A stretch of DNA of 19,862 bases from Candidatus Eiseniibacteriota bacterium (GTDB lineage: Bacteria; Eisenbacteria; RBG-16-71-46; CAIMUX01). Shown piece by piece: positions 1 to 7,711 of this stretch (its first letter is position 1; the number at the start of each line of letters is the position of its first letter). The notes beneath the pieces were generated by a model. It had not been told where the DNA came from, did no database searches, and saw only the letters and a program-made list of their open reading frames with translations. Location: positions 1 through 19,862 of the forward strand of contig JADJQY010000018.1 of the NCBI GenBank assembly GCA_016712505.1, read 5' to 3'. The position numbers and the translations under genes are program-made.

Positions 1-1
1 G

Positions 2-1040
2 CAAGAGATAGTGAAGCTCGCAACTCAAATTGAGCGCGACACGCCCTGGCTTCATCGTGCCGGTTCGGACCAATTTCTCGATCTCAGAACGGGCGAAGCC
101 TTAAGTGCGGATGACATCATCACGCGATTCCCCGATCTTGTGCCTGAGCGGCTGTATAACGAGCCGTCGTGGTTTCGGAAACTAGGCGCCGTGGCAGGAG
201 TACACTTGATCGAGGCGCAGCGCCCTTTTGCGGTTCGTCGCAACCAGGATCCGGACGTTCGGGCATACCCCACACTATGCACTTTTGGGCGGAGCGCCAC
301 CCAGCCAGTATATTGCAACTGTGAAAGAAGACGCGAAGGACCTCCAGCGACGGATATCGGACGCGCTGGGCGGCTACGCGCGCGAGTCCCAGTCACTTGA
401 CCAGTCATTTCCTCGGCGCCTGTTGAGTGCGCAGGTATGGAAGAGCCTCTCCGTAGACGAATTGAAGGCGCGGATGAATCAGCTGACCGCCAAGCGAGAC
501 AAGCTCCGCCGGATACGCCTAATGGAGGAGAACCCCGCCTATCCATTTGATGTGTCGACCCTCGAGAACGTTAACGATGCTCAGCGCTCGGTTATGACGC
601 TATATGTAGAGGACTCGGAAAAGAAGCTAGCATCTCTGGACGACCTTTCGCGGCGCATCGAACTCATGATTGAGAAAATTAGGCCCCAAATTCAGGCACA
701 AGGCAATTCAGGTTGGCAAGGAAAGCGGGCTGCTGGCGGTCGGTTCGGATGGGAAGCCACTGGAGCTTGATGCTCTCTCATGGGAGAGCAGCACGAGCTT
801 GTGCTTCTATACGACCTGCTCTTCAGGGTCAGGCCCAACACGCTCGTTTTGATTGACGAGCCGGAGCTGTCGCTTCACGTTACATGGCAAAAAACATTTC
901 TCTCTGACCTCTTGGAGATAGTTGAAGCGACCGGCTTCGATGTGGTGCTTGCGACGCACTCGCCATTCATAGTAGGGGATCGCAACGATCTGCTGGTGGA
1001 GCTGAAGGCTGACGGTGAGTCGAGCGGTGAACGGGCATGA
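2..1040 (+). pseudogene. PARIS AriA-like AAA ATPase, 5' partial, frameshifted
   Basis: This is the C-terminal two-thirds or so of an ABC/SMC-type AAA ATPase of the AAA_15 kind. The reading frame enters from the left edge, so the Walker A region lies outside the window. Coding sense moves from frame 2 (to about 230-290) to frame 3 (SQYIATVKEDAKDLQRRI, SQSLDQSFPRRLL), to frame 1 near 690-700 (KESGLLAVGSDGKPLELDAL) and back to frame 3 near 775. The last segment carries the signature-like GEQHELVLLYDLLF, Walker B TLVLIDEPELSLH and the switch histidine motif LATHSPFIV. The stop at 1038-1040 overlaps the ATG of the next gene (ATGA), implying one operon. With a DUF4435 partner, this is the AriA/AriB arrangement of PARIS anti-phage systems, where the ATPase senses phage anti-restriction proteins and releases the toxin. 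Other AAA-TOPRIM defence pairs are possible. Confidence 0.75.
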
Positions 1041-1874
1041 CTGCCCTTACTACGCGGAGTTGCGGTGACGTAATAGCCGAGATTGTAATGACGCGAAGCG
1101 CATTCCAGCGCCTTACTCGTCCTCGAAGGTCCGAGCGATTCTAAGTTCTGGAGTTCGAGAGCTTCCGGGAGTGATTGCCAGTTGGTGGTGGCAGGTAATA
1201 AGCAAGTTGTTACGCAGGTACTGCTAGAGTCAGATCGATTGGGCCTCGTTGGCATCCTTGGTATCGTCGATGACGACTACGACTCGCTTGATGGGGTTTC
1301 CCTGCCATCGCCGAATCTCGTGAGAACTGATGCGCGAGACCTAGAAGCAATGCTAGTTCAGAGCCCTGCACTTGAATCTGTGCTGGACGAAATCACGGAT
1401 TCCGGATTGCGGGCAGGCTTCGAGCGAACGAGAGGGGACGTTCGAAAGGCCCTACTCGAAAGATCAATCTTGTTTGGGAAGATCCGGTGGCTGGCGAAGC
1501 GCAAGAGTTGGATGGTCGACCTGAATGGGCTCAGCCCTTGGAAGTTCATTGACATTACTACATGGACAATAGACGAGGATCGGTTTGCTCTCAGAGGCAG
1601 CTCTCTTGGGAAACGTTTCTCCTGCTGAGTTGGTACAGCTCCTCATAACGCTTCAAGCGCTAGTCCCTACCTTGTGATGCATGGGAAAGCCTGTCTTGAA
1701 GTGCTATCGATTGGATTGCGAGAGCTGCTTGCTAAAGCCCAGTATTCCGCTACGCGATTGTTTGAGTGCCTGAGGATTGCATTTCATGATGGCTTAACGC
1801 ATGCGTGCGCTCTATTCGTGGCGATTGCTGCTTGGGAGACGCGGAATCCTTCCTACTCCATTCTTCGACGATGA
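1037..1874 (+). pseudogene. DUF4435/TOPRIM protein, PARIS AriB-like, frameshifted
   Basis: The ATG at 1037 overlaps the ATPase stop. Reading through three frame changes (about 1105, 1590 and 1655) gives a product of about 278 residues, a normal size for DUF4435 proteins. The TOPRIM signature is complete: LVLEGPSDSKFW (1116-1151) carries the conserved glutamate and VGILGIVDDDYDSLDG the acidic triad. They are followed by NLVRTDARDLEAML, the 'TD..DLE' motif of DUF4435, and a C-terminal helical part (NVSPAELVQLLITLQ, then VMHGKACLEVLSIGL). In PARIS systems AriB is the effector, a nuclease of this fold released by AriA. All key residues survive, so only the frame is lost. Family assignment is firm; functional state is not. 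Confidence 0.75.
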
Positions 1875-1984
1875 AGAATGCTCGGAAGGCAATGCTGCTC
1901 TCTCCCACAACCTCCCGCCATTCCACGCCCGATAACCGGCAAGCAGCTCCCAGCCGGCAACCAACCGCACCGCTGCCGCTGCCT

Positions 1985-2631
1985 CGTCTTCTGCGGCTTG
2001 CCGACCGCGAGTTCACCTGCGCCGTCGTTCACCTCGCGTCCGCGCTTCAGCGCTGCGCGGACCAGGATCGCGGCTGAGAAGCGCGAAATCGAGCAGGCGC
2101 CGACGGTGCCCGCGGCGGATCAGGCGTCCTCGCCCACCGGCAAGCGCCGCGGCCGTCCCGCGAACGTCCAGGAGACCGCGCGCCGCGCCGCTGTGCTTGG
2201 ACGCGTTCAGGCGGGCGAGATCTCGAACGCGGAGGCAGCGACGGAGATCGGGATCGCGTACGGCTCGTGGGCCAGCTGGAAGGCGCTGTACGCGAAGCGG
2301 GCCGGAGTGATCCCGGCGCCGATCGCGCGCATCCGTGGAGCCCACGTCGATCCCCACGGGCAGGCGCGGACGCGGCCGACCTGTAGACCCGGCGCGGCTC
2401 GTGATGCTCGAACGCGTGCAGCGCGGCGAGCTGGATCATGACGAGGCTGCGGCCGAGCTCGGCATCAAGTTGACCGCGTGGAACTCCTGGAGGGCCTACC
2501 ACTCGAAGCGGCAGGGACATCCAGCCGTGGCCCCTTCGGCGACGCGCCTCTCCGACTTCGAGCGCTTCGGCCGCGAGTTGAAGCAGCGGGTGCGGGCGAT
2601 GCTTGAGCTCGTGGAGGGGTGGCTGGGGTAG
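1985..2631 (+). pseudogene. Tandem HTH-like protein of a dispersed repeat (copy A)
   Basis: I do not recognise this family. Two homologous modules follow each other. Module 1 (about 2140-2310, frame 3) contains GKRRGRPANVQETARR, then AAVLGRVQAGEISNAEAA and GSWASWKALYAKRAG. Module 2 (about 2353-2520, frame 1) contains GRGRPVDPARLVMLERVQRG, then ELDHDEAAAELGIKLTAWNS and RAYHSKRQG. Each looks like a basic 'RGRP' arm plus a helix-turn-helix (xAAxELGIxxxxWxxW), suggesting DNA binding. A C-terminal helix (FERFGRELKQRVRAMLELVE) ends at the stop 2629-2631. A frameshift near 2333 separates the modules. Upstream, GAAATCGAGCAGGCGCCGACG matches copy D almost exactly. A related copy lies at about 10385-11020 and a fragment at 5765-5912. 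Confidence 0.5.
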
Positions 2632-2632
2632 T

Positions 2633-2684
2633 GACGAGGCTCGTCGCGAAAAATCCGGTTCGGGCTGAGGGGAGCACGGCTACG
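2633..2684 (+). repeat. Conserved repeat tail, copy A
   Basis: This noncoding stretch directly follows the HTH-protein stop. It matches 16191-16244 (GACG..CTCGTC.CGAAAA.TCCGGTTCG.GCTGA.GGGGAGCACGGCT) closely and 5065-5116 more weakly. Weaker echoes follow the fragments at about 5880-5912 and 10915-10955. The function is unknown. It could be the 3' end of a repeated element or a structured RNA. Confidence 0.55.
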
Positions 2685-2688
2685 AGCC

Positions 2689-2745
2689 CGGTGAAAACGT
2701 TTCTGGCACCGTACCTCCGCTCGGTGAAAACGTTCCTGGCACCGT
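2689..2745. repeat. Two 24-bp direct repeats, 33-bp period
   Basis: CGGTGAAAACGTTTCTGGCA(CCGT) at 2689-2712 recurs at 2722-2745 with one T/C change; the starts are 33 bp apart. This could be a transposon end, a protein-binding array or a remnant of a REP-like sequence. No gene is attached. From 2746 to about 2950 I see no recognisable coding sequence. Confidence 0.6.
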
Positions 2746-2949
2746 TCGTCGTCTGTTACCATCGCGCTGCCGCCGGCCGGCCTCTGCCCGGCCTCGGAGG
2801 AGAAGCGGTCACGTCACCTGCTCAGGGAGCTGGAAGGGGAGATCATTCCTTCGCACACGACAGATTACATGCGATCGATCTTCGCTTGCAAATTGCGTAA
2901 TTCCTACAAAGCATGTCTCCAGAAAGGCGAAGCTCTACGATTCGCTCGC

Positions 2950-3716
2950 GCTCATCATCAGCAAGAGCCGGGCGGCCTGCAAGGGCATTCACCGATCTCG
3001 CCAAGTCCGCCATGAAGATGTGGCCTAATGGTTCGCCGAACTCGCGTAGATGGGAAGAGATTAGGAGCTACTCCCGGCCACCTTAGTGCTAATTCGGTGA
3101 GCACCTCTAGAGTCTCGATGCTGGCCATTAGTTCCCTCCTAATGCTGATCTGTGTGGGATCGAGCCGCGCCTCGATGTCCGCAAGTACGGCTTCGACGGC
3201 CGAGCGCGCGTTGGTGATCGCACCATCGTAGTCGTCTTCTCGAAGCTTCTTGTCCCGCGGCGATCTGCTCTGCAATGAATTCGTGGCTAGCGTGCTGCTG
3301 CGGCTCGAGCTTCGCTTCGCACGCGACCAAGCTCTCACCGCGCCGCCGCAGTCGGTATCGACCGCCCGATGGGACTAACTCCCAACCGTCTGGGGTGAGA
3401 TACTTGTTCAAGTATTCTGCCGTCGCCTCGGGCGTGAACTCGGTCTCGACGAACTCGGCAGGATTCAGTGCGGCCTCAATCGCGCCTACGATTCCGGCTC
3501 GGCCATTGAGCTGGCCGAGGCGCTCATCAGCAGACGCTCCGAGGTCGAGAACCCGCCACCCCATGAGTACGAGTCGTTGAACCCGAACTCATTGAAGAAC
3601 TCGACGAGCTGCGGACCTGGGCGATATGGCGCGATCGGAGCGCCATTTGACGGCACCTTGTCGCCGGTGATGACCTTCTGTACTGCCGTCAGGTGCGCTT
3701 CGAGTCTCGGGTTCAT
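2950..3716 (-). pseudogene. Abortive-infection (Abi_C-like) protein, frameshifted
   Basis: The start is the ATG at 3714-3716. The first segment includes RPGPQLVEFFNEFGFNDSYS and ends near 3560. The second (RWRVLDLGASADERLGQLNG, NPAEFVETEFTPEATAEYLN, YLTPDGWELVPSGGRYRLR) runs to about 3265. The third contains KLREDDYDGAITNARSAVEA and VLADIEARL, the core motif of the abortive-infection C-terminal domain (PF14355-like). The extreme C-terminus is uncertain: the usual ending of such proteins (a RN..DAH motif) is not clear, and another frameshift near 3040 is likely. Proteins with this domain are associated with phage abortive infection, acting in the cytoplasm by unproven mechanisms. The nearby PARIS-like pair supports a defence context. 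At least two frameshifts disrupt it here. Confidence 0.6.
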
Positions 3717-4005
3717 GGCGAACTGAATGATTCACGCTACTTCGGCGATTTCCAGCGTGGTCTGGGTTCGGCCAGTCTGGAAATCGCCCCTCAACCCCAG
3801 CCCCCTGTTGCAAGCTACCGGCGACCCCGCCGTCACGGACGAAGGCTCGCCGCCACCCCCGACAGGCTCGATTCCCCCCTCTGGACCGCCGCTCGCCTAC
3901 TTTCTCCAATTCCGAAGCCACCGTCCTGACCCTTCGCCACACCGACTTCGAGGGCGGGCGGCTGAGCTTCGGCGCGGGCGCAGATCTCGTGCCACAATCC
4001 GGTCC

Positions 4006-4260
4006 TTGATCACCGCCAACCTCGAGCCTCTGCCGTCCTCTCACGCCATCCCCGAAGGCCTCCCCGCTGAGCTCGTCCAGTCCTGGTCCACGGCGATCGC
4101 CTCGCTGACCGACCGCGAGCTTTCCGCGGTGGTGCTGCGCTTCGGCTTCAGGACCGGCAAGCCCGAGTCGTTCGCAGCGATCGGCCGCGAGCTCGGTGAG
4201 AATCGTGTCCGGGCGCGGGCGATCTTCACCAACGCGCTTGGTCGGCTCGGGCAGAGGAGA
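4006..4260 (+). pseudogene. Sigma-70 region 4-like HTH fragment
   Basis: In frame 1 the translation ASLTDRELSAVVLRFGF, followed by FAAIGRELGENRVRARAIFT and NALGRLGQ, follows the pattern of sigma-70 region 4 (LxxRExxVLxLRFGL, xxxIGxxLGxxRxRxRxI, xxALxKL). That region binds the -35 promoter element. No region 2 or other sigma domain is visible before it, and the frame downstream turns into arginine-rich sequence with no domain character. No convincing start codon with a ribosome site is present; a TTG at 4006 is only a placeholder. It may be a broken sigma factor, a small sigma-like regulator or a chance resemblance. Confidence 0.4.
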
Positions 4261-5064
4261 CGCGCGCGTTGGCGCCAACGCCTCCCTCGACGACGACTAC
4301 GTGATCGGAACGCGGCGCATTTCAGCAGGCGCGTCGGAGTCACCGACCTACGTCGCGACGGCGCGGCGCGACGCGTTCACCCGCCCAGCTTGCGGAGCGA
4401 CGGCGCCGAGCTGTCGTACTCGGTGCGAACCGGGCGGAAGGATCGATGCGGAACTCGCTCGGCTTGTCGACCCAGGGGAACCACCGGGCGACCCAGCGCT
4501 TCTGGCCAGCGAGGGGCCATCCTCGAATCGCACTTCGGAAGCTTCGACCAAGACGGCACGGGTGCCCCGGGTGATGCGCACCACGTCCTGGGGTCGAGCA
4601 TCTGTTGCGTCCCGACCGTGTCGTCGGCGCGGCTCAGTTGCTCCAGCGCTCGGCGTGGCTCTGCTCGTGCCGGCGATCGTCACATCCGCCTTCGTGGCCC
4701 GCGGCATAACAGATCGTGCCCGCGACCATCTCCGAACGCGCAAGCGACGATCACCCTCGACGGGCAGGAACCATCGTGAAGCCGAGCGCCGAGACTGCGC
4801 GGAGGAACCGGATGGACGAGATCAGCTTCATGGCGTTGGCGGGTCAAGCCCAGGTGATGCTTGCGATTGAGTATCCGGTGCTGCGTGTCGAGGCGCGCCG
4901 ACCCCTTCTCGCCTGGTCGCCACGAAGGGATGCCCCGCTCCTTGGCTCTGCAATCCGAGTCCAGGATCGAACGGGAGGAGGTCAACGCGACTGACTCCGG
5001 TCAGGCTACCACCAGGTGGCGTCGCCCGAAGTCCTCGCAGGACGCTGGGAGTCATGGTCGGCGT
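4261..5064. other. Stretch without a recognisable gene
   Basis: Long open frames exist on both strands, but none shows a domain I can name; they are the usual by-product of high GC. One weak candidate is a minus-strand ATG at 4829-4831 giving MKLISSIRFLRAVSALGF, a signal-peptide-like start. It stops after 26 codons and would need a frameshift to continue into 4350-4800. I would not call it a gene. Confidence 0.4.
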
Positions 5065-5116
5065 GACGGAACTCCTCGCGGAGAGTGCGGTTCGGGGTGG
5101 CGGGGAGCAGGGTTGG
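5065..5116 (+). repeat. Conserved repeat tail, copy E
   Basis: The first 50 positions match 16191-16240 at about 40 (GACGGAACTC identical at the start, then CGGTTCG and CGGGGAGCA). No HTH-protein sequence is visible upstream, so this is either an isolated remnant or a diverged element. Confidence 0.45.
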
Positions 5117-5249
5117 TGTGAATCGAGATGGGCATCAAAGCCCCATCGCCTTAGCGCTTCGGCATCCATCTTCTTCTTTGCTGCCGCCAAGGCAGTTGAT
5201 CCGACTTCCGACCGAGTCGAGGCCACGGCGCCCACTCGAGACTCGGAAG

Positions 5250-5615
5250 CTAGTAACGTAAGTAATCCGCAAACATCTCTTCGGAGTAGAATCCAACTGC
5301 CGGAAAATCTAGCGCTTTGCCGCACTTGGCCGCCAGGATGGAAGGATCAATGAGGTGCTGATCAGGCGCCTCAATCAGGTGCGCCCGTATCCCTATGACT
5401 GGGCGGAGAAGTGAATCACAGGGTCAATCGGCTCTTGGCCTACCCAAATTGTGAGCAAGTTGACCCCTGGAATAACGCCGGAAGATGACACCTACTGTTG
5501 CGACGCGTCCAATCGGGAAGCCGAACGCATCCATCGTGTCCCAAAGCTTTGGGAATCTGCTTTCTGGATCGTCGCTCACTTGATGCTCTACTCCAGACGT
5601 AGAGGTGTGGTGCAT
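5250..5615 (-). pseudogene. Small protein of unknown family, frameshifted
   Basis: I do not recognise the family, but the minus strand reads as natural protein through two frame changes. It starts at the ATG at 5613-5615 (segments PESRFPKLWDTMDAFGFPIG, RVATVGVIF), passes through NLLTIWVGQEPIDPVIHFSA (about 5400-5460), and ends with HLIEAPDQHLIDPSILAAKC, GKALDFPAVGFYSEEMFADY and LRY before a TAG at 5250-5252. The total length is about 120 residues. It is acidic and mixed alpha/beta in character, with no signal peptide or membrane segment. It has no obvious operon partner. The frameshifts are near 5400 and 5465-5480. Confidence 0.45.
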
Positions 5616-5764
5616 TAGGATTGCTTTCCCATCTAGGCACCCGACATCCCCGCCTCGCCTCGGACTCGTCTGACCAGTTGAAAGGCCTCGAAGGCCGGAC
5701 CCGGATCATACCCGTCCTTCTGTTTCTGCCAAGTCGCCGGCGGAATGGAGGCCGATCGAGCCGA

Positions 5765-5912
5765 GCCGCTCGAAGAGCTCGAGACCCCCGCCACCGGCTC
5801 CTAGACCTCCTGGCGCTCGTGGAGAGGTGGCTGGGGCGGAGCAGCGGCGGTTGGGGTGGAACTTGGCGTGGGAAGGGAGGAGCGGGGTGACGGGAGCACG
5901 GCTGCTGTGCTT
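5765..5912 (+). repeat. Dispersed repeat fragment C (3' end of HTH protein plus tail)
   Basis: GAAGAGCTCGAG, then CACCGGCTCC and CTGGCGCTCGTGGAGAGGTG align with 10797-10880 of copy D. The translation includes LLDLLALVERWLG, against RDPLALVERWVGW in copy D. The trailing sequence ends in GGGAGCACGGCTGC like the other tails. Only the last part of the element is present; from 5616 to 5764 I see nothing recognisable apart from a GGCC hairpin. Confidence 0.6.
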
Positions 5913-5971
5913 CCGCGGTGCAGTCCCCGGCGCGAGTCGAGCCGCGACCGACGCGCTCTTGCGCGTCGGAT

Positions 5972-6916
5972 TCAGCGGGCTTGAAGGCGAAGCTGCGCAC
6001 CGCGTTCCGGAATACTGGCAGATAGGTGTCGCGGCCGTCGGCCGACGCTGCCGAGCAGGTAGTAACCTTCGCCGTCGAGGGCATCACCTGGTGCAGGATG
6101 AAGCGCTGCGGCGGACTTCGAGTCCTTCGCCGTCGCGACGATCTCCCACGCGCGCCGCCCGGCGAGCTTGAGCGCCGCCGAGCTCTCGATCGCGACCTCG
6201 CGCACCTTGGAGTACTGGGCCAGGCGCCGCTCCGCCGCGGCCTTGAGGTCGCCGACTTCGATCGCCGACAGCGACGGCGCCACGGTGAAGAGCGGCTCCT
6301 GCGGCGCGTCCTTGTTGGCCTGCCCGGTGCGCGTGAAGAGGAGCGCGTTCTGCACACGCGCGAAGAACTTGAGCTCGCCGGGGACCGCGATCGCGAAGGA
6401 CAGGAAGGCGAACGGGTCGACCGCGAGCGAGCGGTCCCAGCGCGCACCTGCGACGGCCGCGCGCAGCGGCTGCTCCAGCTCTGCCGCACTCGTCTCGAGG
6501 AAGTTGGCCACGACCTGGATCGTGCGCTGCGCGTCGCCGAAGACGAGGATCCACTTGCCGAACTCGAGGCCGTTGCTCGTCTGCTTGGCGCGCAGCAGCA
6601 GTCCCTGCGTGCCCGCGACCGCGAGCGACTCGGACGTGACCAGCGTCATCCCGCCGCGCCGCAGGCCCTGCTCGTTCATGCCTTTCGCGCCTTCGGCGTA
6701 GGGTCCGGGCAGCTCGATGACCATGATCGAGGCGCCGGTCTCCTCCGATTCGAAGCCCGGTAGCGCTGCGCCGGAGCCAGGGGGGGCGCGAGCAGCACCT
6801 GCGTGCCGCGCACGACGACGTGCTGGGGCTCCTGGTACGAGGACGCGAGCAGTGTGGTCGCGGGGAGGTGAGCCCGCTCCCGCTCGTTGAGGGGTCCACA
6901 CCCCCTTCCGGCTCAC
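5972..6916 (-). CDS. Uncharacterised protein, possibly truncated by transposon insertion
   Basis: The long central part is clearly coding on the minus strand: LPGFESEETGASIMVIELPG, MTLVTSESLAVAGTQGLLLR, LEFGKWILVFGDAQRTIQVV, VPGELKFFARVQNALLFTR. The pattern 'ETGASIMV.E.P.P...' followed by 'GMTL....V.V.G..GLLL' and a 'KWI.VFGD...T..V.A.F' strand resembles conserved bacterial proteins of unknown function, probably envelope-associated; I cannot name the family. A run of seven G on the plus strand near 6780-6787 shifts the frame: the natural N-terminal part (QEPQHVVVRGTQVLLAPP) lies in another frame. Near 6040 the end (RDTYLPVFRNAVRSFAFKPA) is also shifted. The GTG at 6916 is a weak start, and the three-gene transposon's left end lies about 10 bp upstream, so the true N-terminus may have been cut off. 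Confidence 0.55.
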   Translation of the reverse strand: MSRKGVWTPQRAGAGSPPRDHTARVLVPGAPARRRARHAGAARAPPGSGAALPGFESEETGASIMVIELPGPYAEGAKGMNEQGLRRGGMTLVTSESLAVAGTQGLLLRAKQTSNGLEFGKWILVFGDAQRTIQVVANFLETSAAELEQPLRAAVAGARWDRSLAVDPFAFLSFAIAVPGELKFFARVQNALLFTRTGQANKDAPQEPLFTVAPSLSAIEVGDLKAAAERRLAQYSKVREVAIESSAALKLAGRRAWEIVATAKDSKSAAALHPAPGDALDGEGYYLLGSVGRRPRHLSASIPERGAQLRLQAR

Positions 6917-6926
6917 GATCGTCGAG

Positions 6927-6941
6927 GTTTTGGCAGGAAGT
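6927..6941 (+). repeat. Putative left inverted repeat of the three-gene transposon
   Basis: GTTTTGGCAGGAAGT pairs imperfectly with the inverted copy at 10007-10021. Immediately inside it, TCGCCCTCG (6941-6949) and CGAGGGCGA (6967-6975) form a perfect 9-bp inverted repeat with a 17-nt loop, which could be a transposase-binding or transcription-shielding hairpin. Confidence 0.4.
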
Positions 6942-7016
6942 CGCCCTCGAAGAGCTTGCGACTCTCCGAGGGCGATTGTCTCTTGGGTTTACCACAACTC
7001 TCGAGACCCTCGGATC

Positions 7017-7599
7017 ATGCCGCATCACGCGCTCCTCGCCAAGCTCTGCCAGCTTCTCCAGGATGAGGATCTCTCCGAGCTCGAGCGCGTGCGATCGCGG
7101 GGCTGTCCCGACTGCGGCGGTCCGCTTTATCGCGCCGACTACGGGCGCAAGCCGCGTGGGATCGAGGATGCCTTCGAGCACTACTTCGCTTCGCGGCTGA
7201 GCCTCTGTTGTGGGCGTGAAGGTTGCCGACGTCGTCGCACGCCGCGCTCGGTGCGCTTTCTCGGCCGGCGGGTCTACTTCGGCGCGTTGGTCGTGCTCCT
7301 CTGCGCGCTACGCGGGGGTCTCCTGTCGTGGCGACTGGCCTTTCTCCAGCGCGCGTTCGACGTTTCGCGCCGCACGCTGGAGCGCTGGCGCGCCTGGTGG
7401 CTCGGCGAGTTCGCCGACGGAGCATTCTGGCGTGTGAGCGCGGGGCGATTCGCGGATGGCGCCGGTGGGCGCTTCGCGTTGCCGCGCTCTCTCTGGCTCG
7501 CGGCGCGAGCAGGGATTCGTCTCCGGATGCTTGTCGTTGCTGCGCTTCTTGTCTCCGCTGAGCAGTGCGTCGATCACGCTCGCTGAGGTCTTCATTTGA
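7017..7599 (+). CDS. Zinc-finger/HTH accessory protein of the transposon
   Basis: The ATG at 7017 begins MPHHALLAKLCQLLQDEDLS. Cysteine pairs CPDCGG (residues 30-35) and CCGREGC (64-70) look like a zinc ribbon. They are followed by RRRRTPRSVRFLGRRVYF and an HTH-like LQRAFDVSRRTLERWRAWW (110-128). The natural C-terminus is SLLRFLSPLSSASITLAEVF with a TGA at 7597-7599, in frame 1, while the body is in frame 3; a frameshift lies near 7500. Without it, the open frame runs to 7586 with an unnatural end. Genes of this kind precede similar transposase/ATPase pairs, and a role in end recognition is plausible but unproven. The frame change leaves its integrity doubtful. Confidence 0.55.
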
Positions 7600-7711
7600 G
7601 AGTCGAATCTCACGCAGAGGATGCCGATCGCTGAAGCGACGACATCGGCTTAAGGTCCGTTCTCCCGCGTCGAGGGCTCCTCCTCGGCGCACATCGAGGA
7701 GACCGAGACCG

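Noticed and set aside
5440..6489. Long minus-strand open frame of 349 codons
   Set aside because: Mostly serine/arginine-rich shadow of the 5972-6916 gene in another frame; only small segments of it belong to real genes.
6084..7181. Minus-strand open frame of 365 codons
   Set aside because: It overlaps the coherent 5972-6916 frame and the transposon's first gene and reads as arginine/alanine-rich shadow sequence.
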